Translations under genes and position numbers: made by a program
NCBI GenBank assembly: GCA_021740645.1
Contig: JAIOZL010000049.1
Location: 1-32,687 of the forward strand
Direction: 5' to 3'
Length of the DNA stretch: 32,687 bases
DNA from: Bacteroidales bacterium
GTDB taxonomy: Bacteria; Bacteroidota; Bacteroidia; Bacteroidales; JAADJA01
Part shown: piece after piece, positions 15,099 to 24,380 of the stretch
Layout: every line of letters starts with the position of its first letter
How positions within the stretch are numbered: the stretch's first letter is position 1
Notes under the pieces: generated by a model
The model's database searches: none
The model's input: only the letters and a program-made list of their open reading frames with translations
Told to the model about the DNA's origin: nothing

Positions 15099-15461
15099 CT
15101 ATTTTTTGAGGGTAGCTATAGGGGCAGCACCTTTTTCGATCTGCTTCGAATATACCACCTCTTTATCCTGTGTTACTTCCACAGTATATTCTCCGCCCGG
15201 GAACTGGCTGATGTCGTATTTGATTTTGGCACTGGCCTCTTTTTTGATCCTGCGTGTGTATAACACTTTATCATCTTCTTTGATTTTTATTTTAACCACC
15301 TCGCCAGGTTCTTTTTCAAGATACAGGGATAACAGATCATCGCTTTCCTGGATCACGACAGCTTCTACATGTTTTTTTGTTTCTACGGGCTGTTTTGTTT
15401 CTTGTGCAAAACCGGTGGCGATAAAGGCCAGCATTACGGATGTTAAGATTAGTGTTTTCAT
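15099..15461 (-). CDS. Small secreted beta-sandwich protein of unknown function
   Basis: 120 residues. A signal peptide (MKTLILTSVMLAFIATGFAQ) with a likely cut after FAQ is followed by ~100 residues of alternating strands. The visible stretches are VVKIKIKEDDKVLYTRRIKKEA, cut here by eye into strands, and GGEYTVEVTQDKEVVYSKQI. The plan recalls the Ig-like C-terminal 'sorting-domain' or DUF3244-type folds of Bacteroidota, but without a carrier domain. It is on the same strand as the LytS operon, 117 bases upstream, and has its own -7 element at 15500-15507. The role is unknown; a periplasmic or surface protein is all that can be said. Confidence 0.65.
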   Translation of the reverse strand: MKTLILTSVMLAFIATGFAQETKQPVETKKHVEAVVIQESDDLLSLYLEKEPGEVVKIKIKEDDKVLYTRRIKKEASAKIKYDISQFPGGEYTVEVTQDKEVVYSKQIEKGAAPIATLKK

Positions 15462-15499
15462 GATTTAAATTGTTTTAAAGTTTTACATAATTTCTGAAG

Positions 15500-15507
15500 C
15501 AAAACTA
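15500..15507 (-). promoter_or_regulatory. -7 promoter element TAGTTTTG
   Basis: A perfect TAnnTTTG on the minus strand, 38 bases ahead of the ATG at 15461. A TTT lies about 20 bases further upstream, weaker than the usual TTG. Confidence 0.5.
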
Positions 15508-15607
15508 AGCCGACCGGCAAGCAATTTAAACCGAAAAAAGGTGAACTTAAGAATTTAGCAGGTGAACTTTAAAATTGAGTGGGTGGAATTAATAGGATGA
15601 ACCAGAA

Positions 15608-16579
15608 TCAGAAACCGATTTCCTTTAATCGTTGGGATAAAAAAGCCCCGGCTGTTATGTTTTTAAATCGTTTGGGATGATTTTCATCCACACAATTATC
15701 TAAACTATCAAGTGGCATTTCCGATTGTGGATGCATAAAAAACGGGATGGAATACCTTGATGTATGCATCTTTTCTTCCACCGGATTCACTACCCGGTGC
15801 ACGGTAGATTTTAATTTATTATTGGTAAGGCGTGATAACATATCTCCTACATTAACCACAATTTGCTCAGGAAGTGCTGTAATGGGTATCCATACGCCAT
15901 CTCTCCGGAGGACTTCCAGCCCTTCGGCACTTGCACCCATCAAAAGGGTGATGAGGTTGATGTCAGTATGTTCGGCAGCTCTCACTGCATCCTTTGGCAA
16001 CATATCCGAAGCTGTTAACGGGAAATAATGAATGGGGCGCAAAATGCTGTTTCCATTTTTCACCTTATCATCAAAATAGAATTCATCGAGATTCAGAAAA
16101 AGTGCGATCGCCCTTAATATTTCAACACCGGCCTTTTCGAGCAAACGGAAGGTTCGTAAACCAAATTCTTTTAAATCGGGAACTTCGTCCGGGAAGATAT
16201 TTTCAGGATATTCAAGCGTGGTCGGATCATCGGGTTGAATGAGCTGCCCGATATGATAAAACTCCTTTAAATCGGGGGAGGTTCGTCCTTTGGCATGTTC
16301 TTTCATTTTTCCAATATATCCTCTCTGCCCCTGAAGTTTTGGGTCTTCATACTTTTGTTTGATCACATCAGGCAATTGAAAGAAACGGTTTACAGCTTCA
16401 TAAAGTTTATTTTGTGTAAGGCTGTCGAGGCCATGGTTCTTAATGGCTACAAAACCAAAATCAGTATAGGCTTTTCCAAGGGTTTCCACAAAATAGTTTT
16501 TCTCCTTAGCCGATCCATTGGTAAAATGAGAAAGGTCGAGCGAGGGAATTTTAGTAACTAAGCTTGTTATTGTATCCAT
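15608..16579 (-). CDS. Isopenicillin-N-synthase-like 2-oxoglutarate/Fe(II) dioxygenase
   Basis: 323 residues, full family length. The N-terminal DIOX_N part is IPSLDLSHF, then AYTDFGFVAIKNHG. The core double-stranded beta helix carries the iron ligands His204 and Asp206 (AAEHTDINLITLL) and His261 (STVHRVVNP). The co-substrate-binding R-x-S is Arg275-Tyr-Ser277 (TSRYSIPFF). VNVGDMLSRLTNNKLKSTVHRV is the typical late core strand pair, described here only by its key residues. The family oxidises small molecules using 2-oxoglutarate and O2; the substrate here is unknown. It is a single gene; downstream of the OmpA/TPR lipoprotein gene, from which terminator 16632-16664 separates it. Confidence 0.83.
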   Translation of the reverse strand: MDTITSLVTKIPSLDLSHFTNGSAKEKNYFVETLGKAYTDFGFVAIKNHGLDSLTQNKLYEAVNRFFQLPDVIKQKYEDPKLQGQRGYIGKMKEHAKGRTSPDLKEFYHIGQLIQPDDPTTLEYPENIFPDEVPDLKEFGLRTFRLLEKAGVEILRAIALFLNLDEFYFDDKVKNGNSILRPIHYFPLTASDMLPKDAVRAAEHTDINLITLLMGASAEGLEVLRRDGVWIPITALPEQIVVNVGDMLSRLTNNKLKSTVHRVVNPVEEKMHTSRYSIPFFMHPQSEMPLDSLDNCVDENHPKRFKNITAGAFLSQRLKEIGF

Positions 16580-16631
16580 GATTTATTGTTTTATCCTTTC
16601 TATTATAACAAACGAAAATAAAAAAGGGCAA

Positions 16632-16664
16632 AAAAAATCCTGACGATGAAGGCCAGGATTTTTT
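16632..16664 (-). terminator. Rho-independent terminator after the OmpA/TPR lipoprotein gene
   Basis: On the minus strand AAAAAATCCTG, an 11-base loop, then CAGGATTTTTT, starting 16 bases after the stop at 16680. The A/T-flanked stem works in both directions, but no plus-strand gene ends here. Confidence 0.75.
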
Positions 16665-16679
16665 AAATTGTTTGATACG

Positions 16680-18422
16680 TTATTTGACTATCGCCTGAAA
16701 AGCTTCTTCGTTAAAGTATTTCAGGAATTCACGATCATCTTTTGCTTTCGCTTTCAGTGCCGGATTTTTTTCAATGGCTTTGGCTAAATACTCATATACC
16801 ATTTCACCATTTTTAGTGCGGGCACCATAAATGGCAAGGGCATAAAATGTTTTGCAACTTTCAGGGGCACATTTAAGGTTATTAAGCGACTCATTCATCT
16901 CACCTGAAAGGAGCTGGGCAAGGCCGATATTGTGTTTGCAATCCATTCCTTTAAAATAGGTAAGTGCTTTGGAATACTCCCCCTTTTGGATATTGATCAC
17001 TCCCAGGTTATAGTTTACATCTTCACCTAAACCCTGAGCAGTCATAAAATGTTGTTCTGCTTTCGCATAATCTTCGTTTTGAGCAGCAACCACACCCATG
17101 TTGTTTTCGATCAATCCATTGCTAGAAGCCAAACCGGCAGCCTGGCCAAGAAGGTTTTCAGCCTCATCAATTTTTCTTAGATTTATGGCTTCTACTGCGG
17201 CATTGTTGTATGTTTTCCAATCGCGGTTCTGATGAGTGAAGCCAGCCCGGTAAATATTGTATTTAGCTTCATGATCATCGGTTAAAGTAGCGGCATATAA
17301 CAATTCTTTATATGATAAAGAGGTAGGGTCAGTACTTGCCAATTCAGCAATTTCTTCATCAGTACGCTTGGGTTCATAACAACTAATTACAATTTCAGCA
17401 CGACGTAATGATGGAAGAATCTCGTTAGCCACTTCTTCATAGATAACAGTCATATTCCTGATTTCCTGCTCTCTTTTTGCTGCATCACTTTGAGAATTAA
17501 CTACATTCAGAATGGTGTTTTTGTCTTTAAGGCCAGAATCCCTGACTGCTTTCAAAAAGCCATCCCAGTCTTCGCCGTGTCCTTTATCGAGATATTTCAC
17601 TTGTTGCGTAAGCTCAGATACGTCCACACCCATTTCTTTGGCGCGCATCTTAGTAATTTTATCAATTTTCTTCTCCATAAATTTGGTCACAGCCTTTGCC
17701 CTGTCAACGGCCAGATTGTTATTAAAATCTATTTCGCCTTCGGGTGAAGCCCATGCGTCAATGGCCACATCTTTAATTTCCCATCCTTTTTTCAGGAAGC
17801 TGTCTACTTTTTCCATTTTTTGTGCAGCCTCTCCTGATTTATTTAATGCAAGGTTCCAATTAAGATTATATAAATTTTGAGCAAAATAAACAGAAGCATT
17901 CTCAGTAACAATGGTCACTTTTTCGTATCCTGAAGGAGCAGTGATTGTTTTCTCATCGTGGGCAATGTTTTTATAGGTAGAGATAATACCATCAGCAAGT
18001 TTGATGTTATTGTATTCTGTTACCTTTTTCCCTTTGGTAACTTTTGCGTTGACCATCAACTCTCCGGTACGCATCTCATCGGTATATTCAAAACTTTCAG
18101 TATAGTTGAAACTTCCACCTGTTGCGGAATTTATAACTGTACCTTCACCCTCGGTTTTAACACCTCTGAGGGTAAACTTTTTCAATTCTTTTGTTTTGCC
18201 GTCGTAACTGATGTAAGGAGAAAACTCAACGACCGCCTTTTTATGGAAGGATTTTTCGGGTATGGTACCATTTACAGTAAATTCAACCATCCCCCCTTTC
18301 GCTTCGAGTACTTCAGGATTAACCTGGTATGATTCAGGAAGTTTGGTCGACATACATCCTGTTAAATATACAATAGCTATAAATAATGCAGCTATCATAA
18401 AACCTCTTTGTAACATTTTCAT
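16680..18422 (-). CDS. OmpA-like/TPR outer-membrane lipoprotein
   Basis: 580 residues from ATG at 18422. The lipoprotein signal is MIAALFIAIVYLTGC (Cys23). A beta-rich N-terminal region (~30-165) is followed by an OmpA-like segment at ~175-310, recognisable by IDAWASPEGEIDFNNNLAVD and DRAKAVTKFM, the SPEG/N..LS-R-A type of pattern used to bind peptidoglycan. TPR-like helices run from ~385 to 555 (AENLLGQAAGLASSNGLIEN, AKAEQHFMTAQGLGEDVNYN, SKALTYFKGM). It probably tethers outer membrane to cell wall while holding a protein partner. In-frame ATGs further upstream, to 18491, would put extra residues ahead of a standard signal peptide and would overlap the promoter, so I rejected them. Divergent from the DUF3857 pair. 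Confidence 0.75.
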   Translation of the reverse strand: MKMLQRGFMIAALFIAIVYLTGCMSTKLPESYQVNPEVLEAKGGMVEFTVNGTIPEKSFHKKAVVEFSPYISYDGKTKELKKFTLRGVKTEGEGTVINSATGGSFNYTESFEYTDEMRTGELMVNAKVTKGKKVTEYNNIKLADGIISTYKNIAHDEKTITAPSGYEKVTIVTENASVYFAQNLYNLNWNLALNKSGEAAQKMEKVDSFLKKGWEIKDVAIDAWASPEGEIDFNNNLAVDRAKAVTKFMEKKIDKITKMRAKEMGVDVSELTQQVKYLDKGHGEDWDGFLKAVRDSGLKDKNTILNVVNSQSDAAKREQEIRNMTVIYEEVANEILPSLRRAEIVISCYEPKRTDEEIAELASTDPTSLSYKELLYAATLTDDHEAKYNIYRAGFTHQNRDWKTYNNAAVEAINLRKIDEAENLLGQAAGLASSNGLIENNMGVVAAQNEDYAKAEQHFMTAQGLGEDVNYNLGVINIQKGEYSKALTYFKGMDCKHNIGLAQLLSGEMNESLNNLKCAPESCKTFYALAIYGARTKNGEMVYEYLAKAIEKNPALKAKAKDDREFLKYFNEEAFQAIVK

Positions 18423-18462
18423 GATCATAAATATTTTATATTGTAACATAATTTGCGTAGTG

Positions 18463-18491
18463 CAAAAATAATTATTAATTATCTCCTGCAA
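18463..18491 (-). promoter_or_regulatory. Promoter of the OmpA/TPR lipoprotein gene
   Basis: On the minus strand TTG (18491-18489), 18 bases, then TATTTTTG (18470-18463), a good match to the Bacteroidota promoter pattern, 41 bases ahead of the ATG at 18422. Confidence 0.65.
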
Positions 18492-18593
18492 CCTGCATGA
18501 TTAAAAAGTTTTCATTTTTTTTTAAAAAATTAATTGATCTAAAAAAATTACTAAAATTTGAGTAGCTTTACCTTTTTTTAAAGCAAATATCCT

Positions 18594-20555
18594 ATGAAGA
18601 AACTGTTATTTTTATTCATCATTCTTTTTCCCGGCATTAGCTTGTTTGCCGATCCACAAATTAAATCTCTTTTAAAAAACTCAGGCTGTTCAAAAGATTA
18701 TCCAGGCAGTTCGGAATTGATTGTTTTTGATAGCACCGTCGTGGATGTCAGGGAGTCAGGATTAAGTTATGTTCACATGCACAAGCTGATCAAAGTTTTA
18801 ACTTCAGAAGGCGGTAAAAGCAATTCAGTGATAAAGTTTGGATACGATCCGCTTTCGGCCTATGTAGAAATAAAAAAGGTTAAAATATTTCGCAAAGATG
18901 GGGCAACAGACGAACCTTCCCTTGAATCCGTTTTGGATTATCCTGCCCCCGCCAGGGCAATTTATTGGGGAGCCCGCGAAAAAATGATAGAGGTAGGCAG
19001 GCTTGAACCCGGGGATGCGGTGGAAATTGTTTTATTCAGAAAAGGTTTTACGTATGCATTGCTTGGGGAAGAACCGGACGACGAAAGATACATCCCGCCC
19101 ATGCGCGGCCACTATTATGATATCGTGGAGTTCTGGAGTAAAGAGCCGGTGGTTGAAAAAGTATACCAGGTAAACCTACCAAAGGACAAAGAATTGCAAT
19201 ATGAGTTTTATAAAGGGGAGATCAGGTCGTCAGTGAAACCTGCCGGCGATAAGCTTGTTTATACCTTCACCAAAAAAGATTTTTCACAGCCCAATCGTGA
19301 ATCCAATATGGTGGCAAGCTCTGATGAGTTTCCCAAACTTTTACTTTCTACAAGCCCTGACTGGGAAGCTAAATCCACATGGTTTTATGGGGTGAATGAA
19401 GATTTTGGCAGTTTTGAAACCACCAAAGAAATTGACCGGAAAGTAGCGGAAATATTACAAGACGCAAAAACTGAAATGGACTCTGTGTCCCTCTTAACCC
19501 ACTGGTGTGCCGATAATATACGGTATTCAGGGATTTCGATGGGGGAAGGCGAAGGGTTTACTTTACACACCGGTGACATGACATTTAACGACCGCTGTGG
19601 TGTGTGTAAAGACAAAGCCGGCATGCTGATTACCATGCTCCGTGCCGCAGGTTTTGAATCGTATGCCGCAATGACAATGGCTGGATCGAGAATTGACCGA
19701 ATTCCGGCTGACCAGTTTAATCATAGTGTAACCATTGTAAAACTTTCAGATGGTAAATACCACATACTTGACCCGACATGGGTTCCCTTTGTAAGGGAAT
19801 TATGGTCCAGCCTTGAACAGCAACAAAATTACCTGATGGGTCTACCCGAAGGTGCTGACCTCATGGTTACACCAGTTTCGGATCCGCAAAACCATTATAT
19901 CAACATAAAAGGAACTTCTGAAATAATGGGAAACGGAACATACAAAGGAAGTTTTACATTTGAGGCCGAAGGCCAATCAGATGCAGCGATTCGAAGAATT
20001 TTTACCTCAGGATATATCAGCACATGGAGAAGGACACTCGAAAGTGAGTTTTTAGCTGTGCATCCCCGGGCGAAAATCACGAAGATGGATTTTGGATCGC
20101 CTTATAATTACCTGGATGGCCCAATTAAAATTACCATTGATTATGAGATTCCGGGTTATGCTGTTGTTACAGAAAATGAGATTTTGTTTGTGCCTGTAGT
20201 GGTATCCAATCTTTTTAAACGGACCATGTCGCACCTTTATGTGAAAACGGACGTTGAGGAAAGAAAATACAATTTCCGAGACAGATGTTCGAGGGTTGTT
20301 AACCTTTACGAAAAAGTAAAGCTTCCTTCGAAGGTCGAAGTAGAATACCTGCCGTCCACCGAAATAATGAGTGGCACCGGTGCATCATTCAAGGGGGGAT
20401 TTTATGTTGAAGGCAACCAACTGGAAGTAACGGAAAACATTAAGTTGAATAAACGAATTTATGTACCGGAAGATTGGGGCTCTTTTAAAAGCGCTGTAGA
20501 TTCACAGCAAAAGATAGCCAGCGAAGCTGTGATTTTGAAAATAAATAAATTTTAA
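18594..20555 (+). CDS. DUF3857 domain-containing transglutaminase-like protein
   Basis: 653 residues with a signal peptide (KKLLFLFIILFPGISLFA). The DUF3857 beta-rich domain spans ~40-250. A transglutaminase-like core follows with an apparently complete triad: Cys338 in DRCGVCKDKAGML, His377 in QFNHSVTIV and Asp393 in YHILDPTWVPF. A beta-rich C-terminal domain (DUF3858-like) ends the protein. Such proteins act in the periplasm or at the outer membrane; whether they cross-link, cleave or only bind peptides is unknown. It is followed 22 bases later by a second protein of the same architecture, so the two form an operon and likely work together. A TAGCTTTA sequence at 18563-18570 is a weak -7 candidate. 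Confidence 0.82.
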   Translation: MKKLLFLFIILFPGISLFADPQIKSLLKNSGCSKDYPGSSELIVFDSTVVDVRESGLSYVHMHKLIKVLTSEGGKSNSVIKFGYDPLSAYVEIKKVKIFRKDGATDEPSLESVLDYPAPARAIYWGAREKMIEVGRLEPGDAVEIVLFRKGFTYALLGEEPDDERYIPPMRGHYYDIVEFWSKEPVVEKVYQVNLPKDKELQYEFYKGEIRSSVKPAGDKLVYTFTKKDFSQPNRESNMVASSDEFPKLLLSTSPDWEAKSTWFYGVNEDFGSFETTKEIDRKVAEILQDAKTEMDSVSLLTHWCADNIRYSGISMGEGEGFTLHTGDMTFNDRCGVCKDKAGMLITMLRAAGFESYAAMTMAGSRIDRIPADQFNHSVTIVKLSDGKYHILDPTWVPFVRELWSSLEQQQNYLMGLPEGADLMVTPVSDPQNHYINIKGTSEIMGNGTYKGSFTFEAEGQSDAAIRRIFTSGYISTWRRTLESEFLAVHPRAKITKMDFGSPYNYLDGPIKITIDYEIPGYAVVTENEILFVPVVVSNLFKRTMSHLYVKTDVEERKYNFRDRCSRVVNLYEKVKLPSKVEVEYLPSTEIMSGTGASFKGGFYVEGNQLEVTENIKLNKRIYVPEDWGSFKSAVDSQQKIASEAVILKINKF

Positions 20556-20577
20556 ACCTTACTGAAAACAAGATAAA

Positions 20578-22407
20578 ATGAGACTATTCTATATCATCCT
20601 CACCGTTTTATTTAGCGTTAACCTTTGCGCTCAGGATACCGATGCCGTGTATGAGAAAATCCTGAAAGAATATACTTTAAAGGACGATGGAAGCATCGAA
20701 TTCCATTATTATAAGAAGTTAAAACTCAATACCCATTATTCGTTTAACCGATTGTACGGCGAGACTTTTATAATTTATAATCCCAAATTCCAGGATTTAA
20801 AAATAAACCTTAGTCAAACTACCCAGGAATCTGGCAAAGTGGTGAAAGCCCCTGAAAATTCATTTAATGAAGTTTTACCCAGTGAGGCCCGCGATGCAGC
20901 TTTTTATAACGGACTTCGCGAGATGGTGGTGACCCATGTTGGATTGGAAGTAGGTGCTGTAATTGAACTGGATTATACCATTACCAGCAAGGCAGGATTT
21001 CTTCCGGGATTAATGGAAGATGAAATCATTACAGAATCTTCCCCTATTGTTAACAAAGAAATTATTGTGAATATTCCTCTTGAATCGGAGTTGAATTATA
21101 AAGTTTTAAATATAAGAACCGGCCCGAATATCACTGAAAGTAAAAAGTATAAAACCTACTCTTTTACATTTACCGGAATTGCTGAAAATACCCATGAAAG
21201 CCACCAGCCTTCAAACAATTTGCATCTGCCCCGCTTGTATTTCAGTACGCTTTCTTTTGCTGAAGCTTTGAATTTTATTACAAAGCAAGATGCTTTTTTT
21301 TATAAAACAGATAAAGGGATAAAAGCTGCAATTGAAAACCTGAAAAAAGATAAAACGAACAAATTTGGCACAATCCGGAATGATGTTGAATTTATCCTGG
21401 AAATTCAAAAAATGGTGTCTGAAGATTTTAATCTTTATGGTATCCAGCCCGCTTACACCGGTTACCATATCCGAAATGCTCTGGATGTGTGGAAAAGTAA
21501 CGGAGGTACCGCCTGTGAAAAATCATTATTGATGGTTAGTTTGTTACGTGAAGTCGGGATACACTCAAAGGCAGTTGTTGTAATACCTTCAAAACTCTAT
21601 GACGAAAAGATAGGATGCCTGCCTTTGATTGAAAATATTCTTGTTCGGATAAGTCCGCTGGAGAGCGAAATGATGTATTTATCGGCAATTAAAACATCTG
21701 ATCAGAATGAGATTTTTGATTTAAACAACAAAACCCTGGTAGTTTTTGATCCCGGGAAAAATGCCGTTGAAAATATCAGTGAAAAATTTGAGAATAAATT
21801 GATTGCGAGCGGATCATTAGTGCTCGATAATGAATTTAAGACTACAGGGTCACTGGAGGTTTTGATGACCGAGAAATTAAACCCCTATTACAAAATAAGA
21901 AAGGATTCAAGTGCCGTAAACGCCTACCTTGAGGGAATCTCAAAAAAGGAAATAATCAGGTCAGAGATCATAAATTCAGCGCAATTCAGGACCCTGGCAA
22001 AACTGGAGATTAAAACAGATGAAGCATTAAAAAACCAGGCTAATTATTATTTTTACGAAATACCCGGCCTGAAAGGGGGCTCAGAAAGCTGGCACATGCC
22101 ATATCTTAACAGCGAAAGAATAACTTCTTTTGAAGTTCCCAATACAATCAATGAACAATATAGTTTCAGTATTACACTTCCTGAAGGCGTTCAATTTATT
22201 AATCCTGTTGATTTGACTGAAGTAAAGGCTGACTTTGGAGAAATGCTGATATCAACCTCAATCAAGGAAAACATCATAACAGTAAAAAGGATGCTAAAAA
22301 TACAGCGTACGGTTATATCCCCGGAGGAATACCCCAAATTTAAAGAAATGATGGATTTATGGAATGAGAAAAATTTCAGGCAGTTGATCTTGAAAAATAA
22401 GACCTAA
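20578..22407 (+). CDS. DUF3857/transglutaminase-like protein with degraded catalytic triad
   Basis: 609 residues with a signal peptide ending in NLCAQ. The architecture matches the preceding gene: a DUF3857-like region (~30-230), a transglutaminase-like core and a beta-rich C-terminus. Cys313 (GGTACEKSLLMVSLLREVGI) and Asp391 (LVVFDPGKN) can be aligned with the triad. The position expected to be His reads Asn353 (PLIENILVRI, against FNHSVTIV in its neighbour). It may therefore be a non-catalytic partner of the 18594 product. The stop overlaps that of acr3 by four bases, tail to tail, with no terminator visible between them. Confidence 0.75.
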   Translation: MRLFYIILTVLFSVNLCAQDTDAVYEKILKEYTLKDDGSIEFHYYKKLKLNTHYSFNRLYGETFIIYNPKFQDLKINLSQTTQESGKVVKAPENSFNEVLPSEARDAAFYNGLREMVVTHVGLEVGAVIELDYTITSKAGFLPGLMEDEIITESSPIVNKEIIVNIPLESELNYKVLNIRTGPNITESKKYKTYSFTFTGIAENTHESHQPSNNLHLPRLYFSTLSFAEALNFITKQDAFFYKTDKGIKAAIENLKKDKTNKFGTIRNDVEFILEIQKMVSEDFNLYGIQPAYTGYHIRNALDVWKSNGGTACEKSLLMVSLLREVGIHSKAVVVIPSKLYDEKIGCLPLIENILVRISPLESEMMYLSAIKTSDQNEIFDLNNKTLVVFDPGKNAVENISEKFENKLIASGSLVLDNEFKTTGSLEVLMTEKLNPYYKIRKDSSAVNAYLEGISKKEIIRSEIINSAQFRTLAKLEIKTDEALKNQANYYFYEIPGLKGGSESWHMPYLNSERITSFEVPNTINEQYSFSITLPEGVQFINPVDLTEVKADFGEMLISTSIKENIITVKRMLKIQRTVISPEEYPKFKEMMDLWNEKNFRQLILKNKT

Positions 22408-23468
22408 ATAATTTTGGCGGATTCCTTGAAATACTTTTTCTGAAAATAAAGCGCCAGGTGTACCAGGGCGAGCAAAACCGGAACCTCCACGAGGGGACCG
22501 ATCACTGCTGCAAAAGCTTCACCTGAATTAATCCCGAATACAGCAACAGCCACCGCAATAGCAAGTTCAAAATTATTGCTGGCCGCAGTAAATGCAATTG
22601 TAGCTGTTTTGGGATAGTCGGCCCCGATCTGTTTTCCCATAAAAAAACTGACCGTAAACATGACCACAAAATAGATCAGTAATGGAATAGCAATGCGAAT
22701 TACATCAAAAGGCAATTGAATAATGTATTCGCCTTTTAGTGAAAACATGATTAAAATTGTAAAAAGCAATGCGATAAGTGTAATGGGGCTGATTTTTGGA
22801 ACAAAAACCGAATGGTACCAATCCTTGCTTTTAATGCGGATTAAAATATAACGGGTAAGAAAACCTGCAATAAATGGTATACCCAAATAAATAAATACAC
22901 TCTCTGCAATCTGACCCATGGTAATCCCCATTACAGCATCCGTTGTTTCCAGTCCAAACCAACCAGGCAGGATGGCAATAAAAACCCATGCATAAACCGC
23001 AAAAAACAAAACCTGGAATATGGAATTAAAAGCCACCAGGCCGGCTGCATATTCAGAACTGCCTTTGGCCAGGTCGTTCCATACAATGACCATAGCAATG
23101 CAACGGGCAAGTCCAATCAGGATAAGGCCATACATATAAGCTGGATAATCATGCAGGAATAAAATGGCCAAAATGAACATCAATACAGGCCCAATGATCC
23201 AGTTTTGGACAAGGCTTAAAAGCAGTACTTTGACATTACGAAAGACCTTGGGTAATTCCTCGTACCTGACTTTTGCCAGTGGAGGATACATCATCAATAT
23301 CAGCCCGATGGCCAGGGGAACATTGGTTGTCCCTACACTTTGCTGCTCAATAAACAGGGCAATTTTCGGAAATAAATAACCGGCTAAAACTCCGATGGCC
23401 ATAGCAGATAAAATCCAAATCGTTAGGTAGCGATCAAGAAAGGATAAACGTTTGGTAATTGAGCTCAT
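22404..23468 (-). CDS. acr3: ACR3-family arsenite efflux permease
   Basis: 354 residues, about ten hydrophobic segments. Family signatures are present: GLARCIAMVIVWNDLAKGS with the arsenite-thiolate-binding Cys123 of the fourth segment, FNSIFQVL after it, and near the end AASNNFELAIAVAVAVFG and GPLVEVPVLLALV with the conserved Glu. It exports As(III) from the cytoplasm with the proton-motive force. Last gene of the arsR-arsC-arsM-acr3 run. A 104-base gap holding a 16-bp inverted repeat separates it from arsM, so expression may partly be uncoupled. It is often annotated arsB; ACR3 is the correct family. Confidence 0.92.
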   Translation of the reverse strand: MSSITKRLSFLDRYLTIWILSAMAIGVLAGYLFPKIALFIEQQSVGTTNVPLAIGLILMMYPPLAKVRYEELPKVFRNVKVLLLSLVQNWIIGPVLMFILAILFLHDYPAYMYGLILIGLARCIAMVIVWNDLAKGSSEYAAGLVAFNSIFQVLFFAVYAWVFIAILPGWFGLETTDAVMGITMGQIAESVFIYLGIPFIAGFLTRYILIRIKSKDWYHSVFVPKISPITLIALLFTILIMFSLKGEYIIQLPFDVIRIAIPLLIYFVVMFTVSFFMGKQIGADYPKTATIAFTAASNNFELAIAVAVAVFGINSGEAFAAVIGPLVEVPVLLALVHLALYFQKKYFKESAKII

Positions 23469-23479
23469 AGATTAAAATA

Positions 23480-23559
23480 TTTTGCCACGAATTCATGAAT
23501 ATATTATTCAACAAATCAAAAATAGTTCATTTATTTAAAACCTTGAATTCGTGGCAAAA
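23480..23559. repeat. 16-bp perfect inverted repeat between arsM and acr3
   Basis: TTTTGCCACGAATTCA (23480-23495) and TGAATTCGTGGCAAAA (23544-23559), 48 bases apart. The arms are perfect. It could be a small insertion-like element, or a stem in the arsM-acr3 mRNA. A lone CCGTGAATTA at 28091-28100 resembles part of an arm. Confidence 0.8.
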
Positions 23560-23571
23560 ATACAAATAGCT

Positions 23572-24372
23572 TTACTTTACTCCGAATACCGTAATACTAT
23601 ATATACCAACATTACTGCTGCGATACTCGTTAAGCCCTTTTGTGGATAAATAATTTAACAGGATTTCATCAGGCAAATGAATTTCTTTTTCTTTCCTGAC
23701 TTCCAAAGATGTAAACCCGGCCTCTTTTATGATATTCAGGTATTCCTCCTTTTTTATTGCTCCCGATACACAGCCAGCATACATTTCAGCATCTTTCAGT
23801 AGGGCATCCGGTAAATCACCTGAGACCACAATATCCGATACACAAAAATGCCCTCCGGGTTTTATTACCCTGAACATCTCCGCAAAAGCTTTCTTTTTAT
23901 CGGGAACTAAATTCAAAACACAATTGCTGACGATGACATCTGCCAGGTTATTTTTAAACGGCATATCTTCAATATCACCCTTTAAAAATTCAACATTGGT
24001 AAAACCAAGTTTTGCCACATTTTCTCTTGCTTTTAATAGCATGGCATCGGCAAAATCAAGTCCGTAAACTTTACCTTCTTCACCCACAACAGACCGGGCA
24101 ACAAAAGCATCATTTCCAGCCCCCGATCCCAAATCGATTACCGTGTCGCCCAGGCTGATTTCAGCATATTCAGTTGGCAATCCGCAGCCCAAACCCAGGT
24201 CAGCATCCTTGTTGTATCCCTTTAATTTTGTGTAATCATCACTCATAATAGTGTAATCCATGGTATCGCAACAAGCGGTACTTCCACAGCAGGAAGTTTC
24301 GTTTTGTTCTTTGCTTTGTAAGGCGATTTCATTGTATTTTGAACGCACGATTTCTTTTAGTCTTTCATTCAT
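23572..24372 (-). CDS. arsM: Arsenite S-adenosylmethionine methyltransferase
   Basis: 266 residues. It methylates As(III) to mono-, di- and trimethyl forms in the cytoplasm. The SAM motif is VIDLGSGAGNDAF (78-90). Three conserved arsenite-binding cysteines stand at Cys63 (LGLGCGLP), Cys151 (VSNCVLNLVPDK) and Cys201 (MYAGCVSGA); the 50-residue spacing of the last two is as in characterised ArsM. An extra Cys-rich N-terminus (SCCGSTACC, 27-35) is a variable feature that could take up arsenite. Eight bases after arsC, so co-transcribed with it. Confidence 0.92.
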   Translation of the reverse strand: MNERLKEIVRSKYNEIALQSKEQNETSCCGSTACCDTMDYTIMSDDYTKLKGYNKDADLGLGCGLPTEYAEISLGDTVIDLGSGAGNDAFVARSVVGEEGKVYGLDFADAMLLKARENVAKLGFTNVEFLKGDIEDMPFKNNLADVIVSNCVLNLVPDKKKAFAEMFRVIKPGGHFCVSDIVVSGDLPDALLKDAEMYAGCVSGAIKKEEYLNIIKEAGFTSLEVRKEKEIHLPDEILLNYLSTKGLNEYRSSNVGIYSITVFGVK

Positions 24373-24380
24373 GTCGATGT

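Noticed and set aside
15106..15468. 120-residue ORF antisense to the small secreted protein
   Set aside because: The minus-strand frame has a clear signal peptide and a -7 element; this one is its mirror.
18423..18491. Earlier starts of the OmpA/TPR lipoprotein
   Set aside because: They overlap the promoter at 18463-18491 and would bury the signal peptide.
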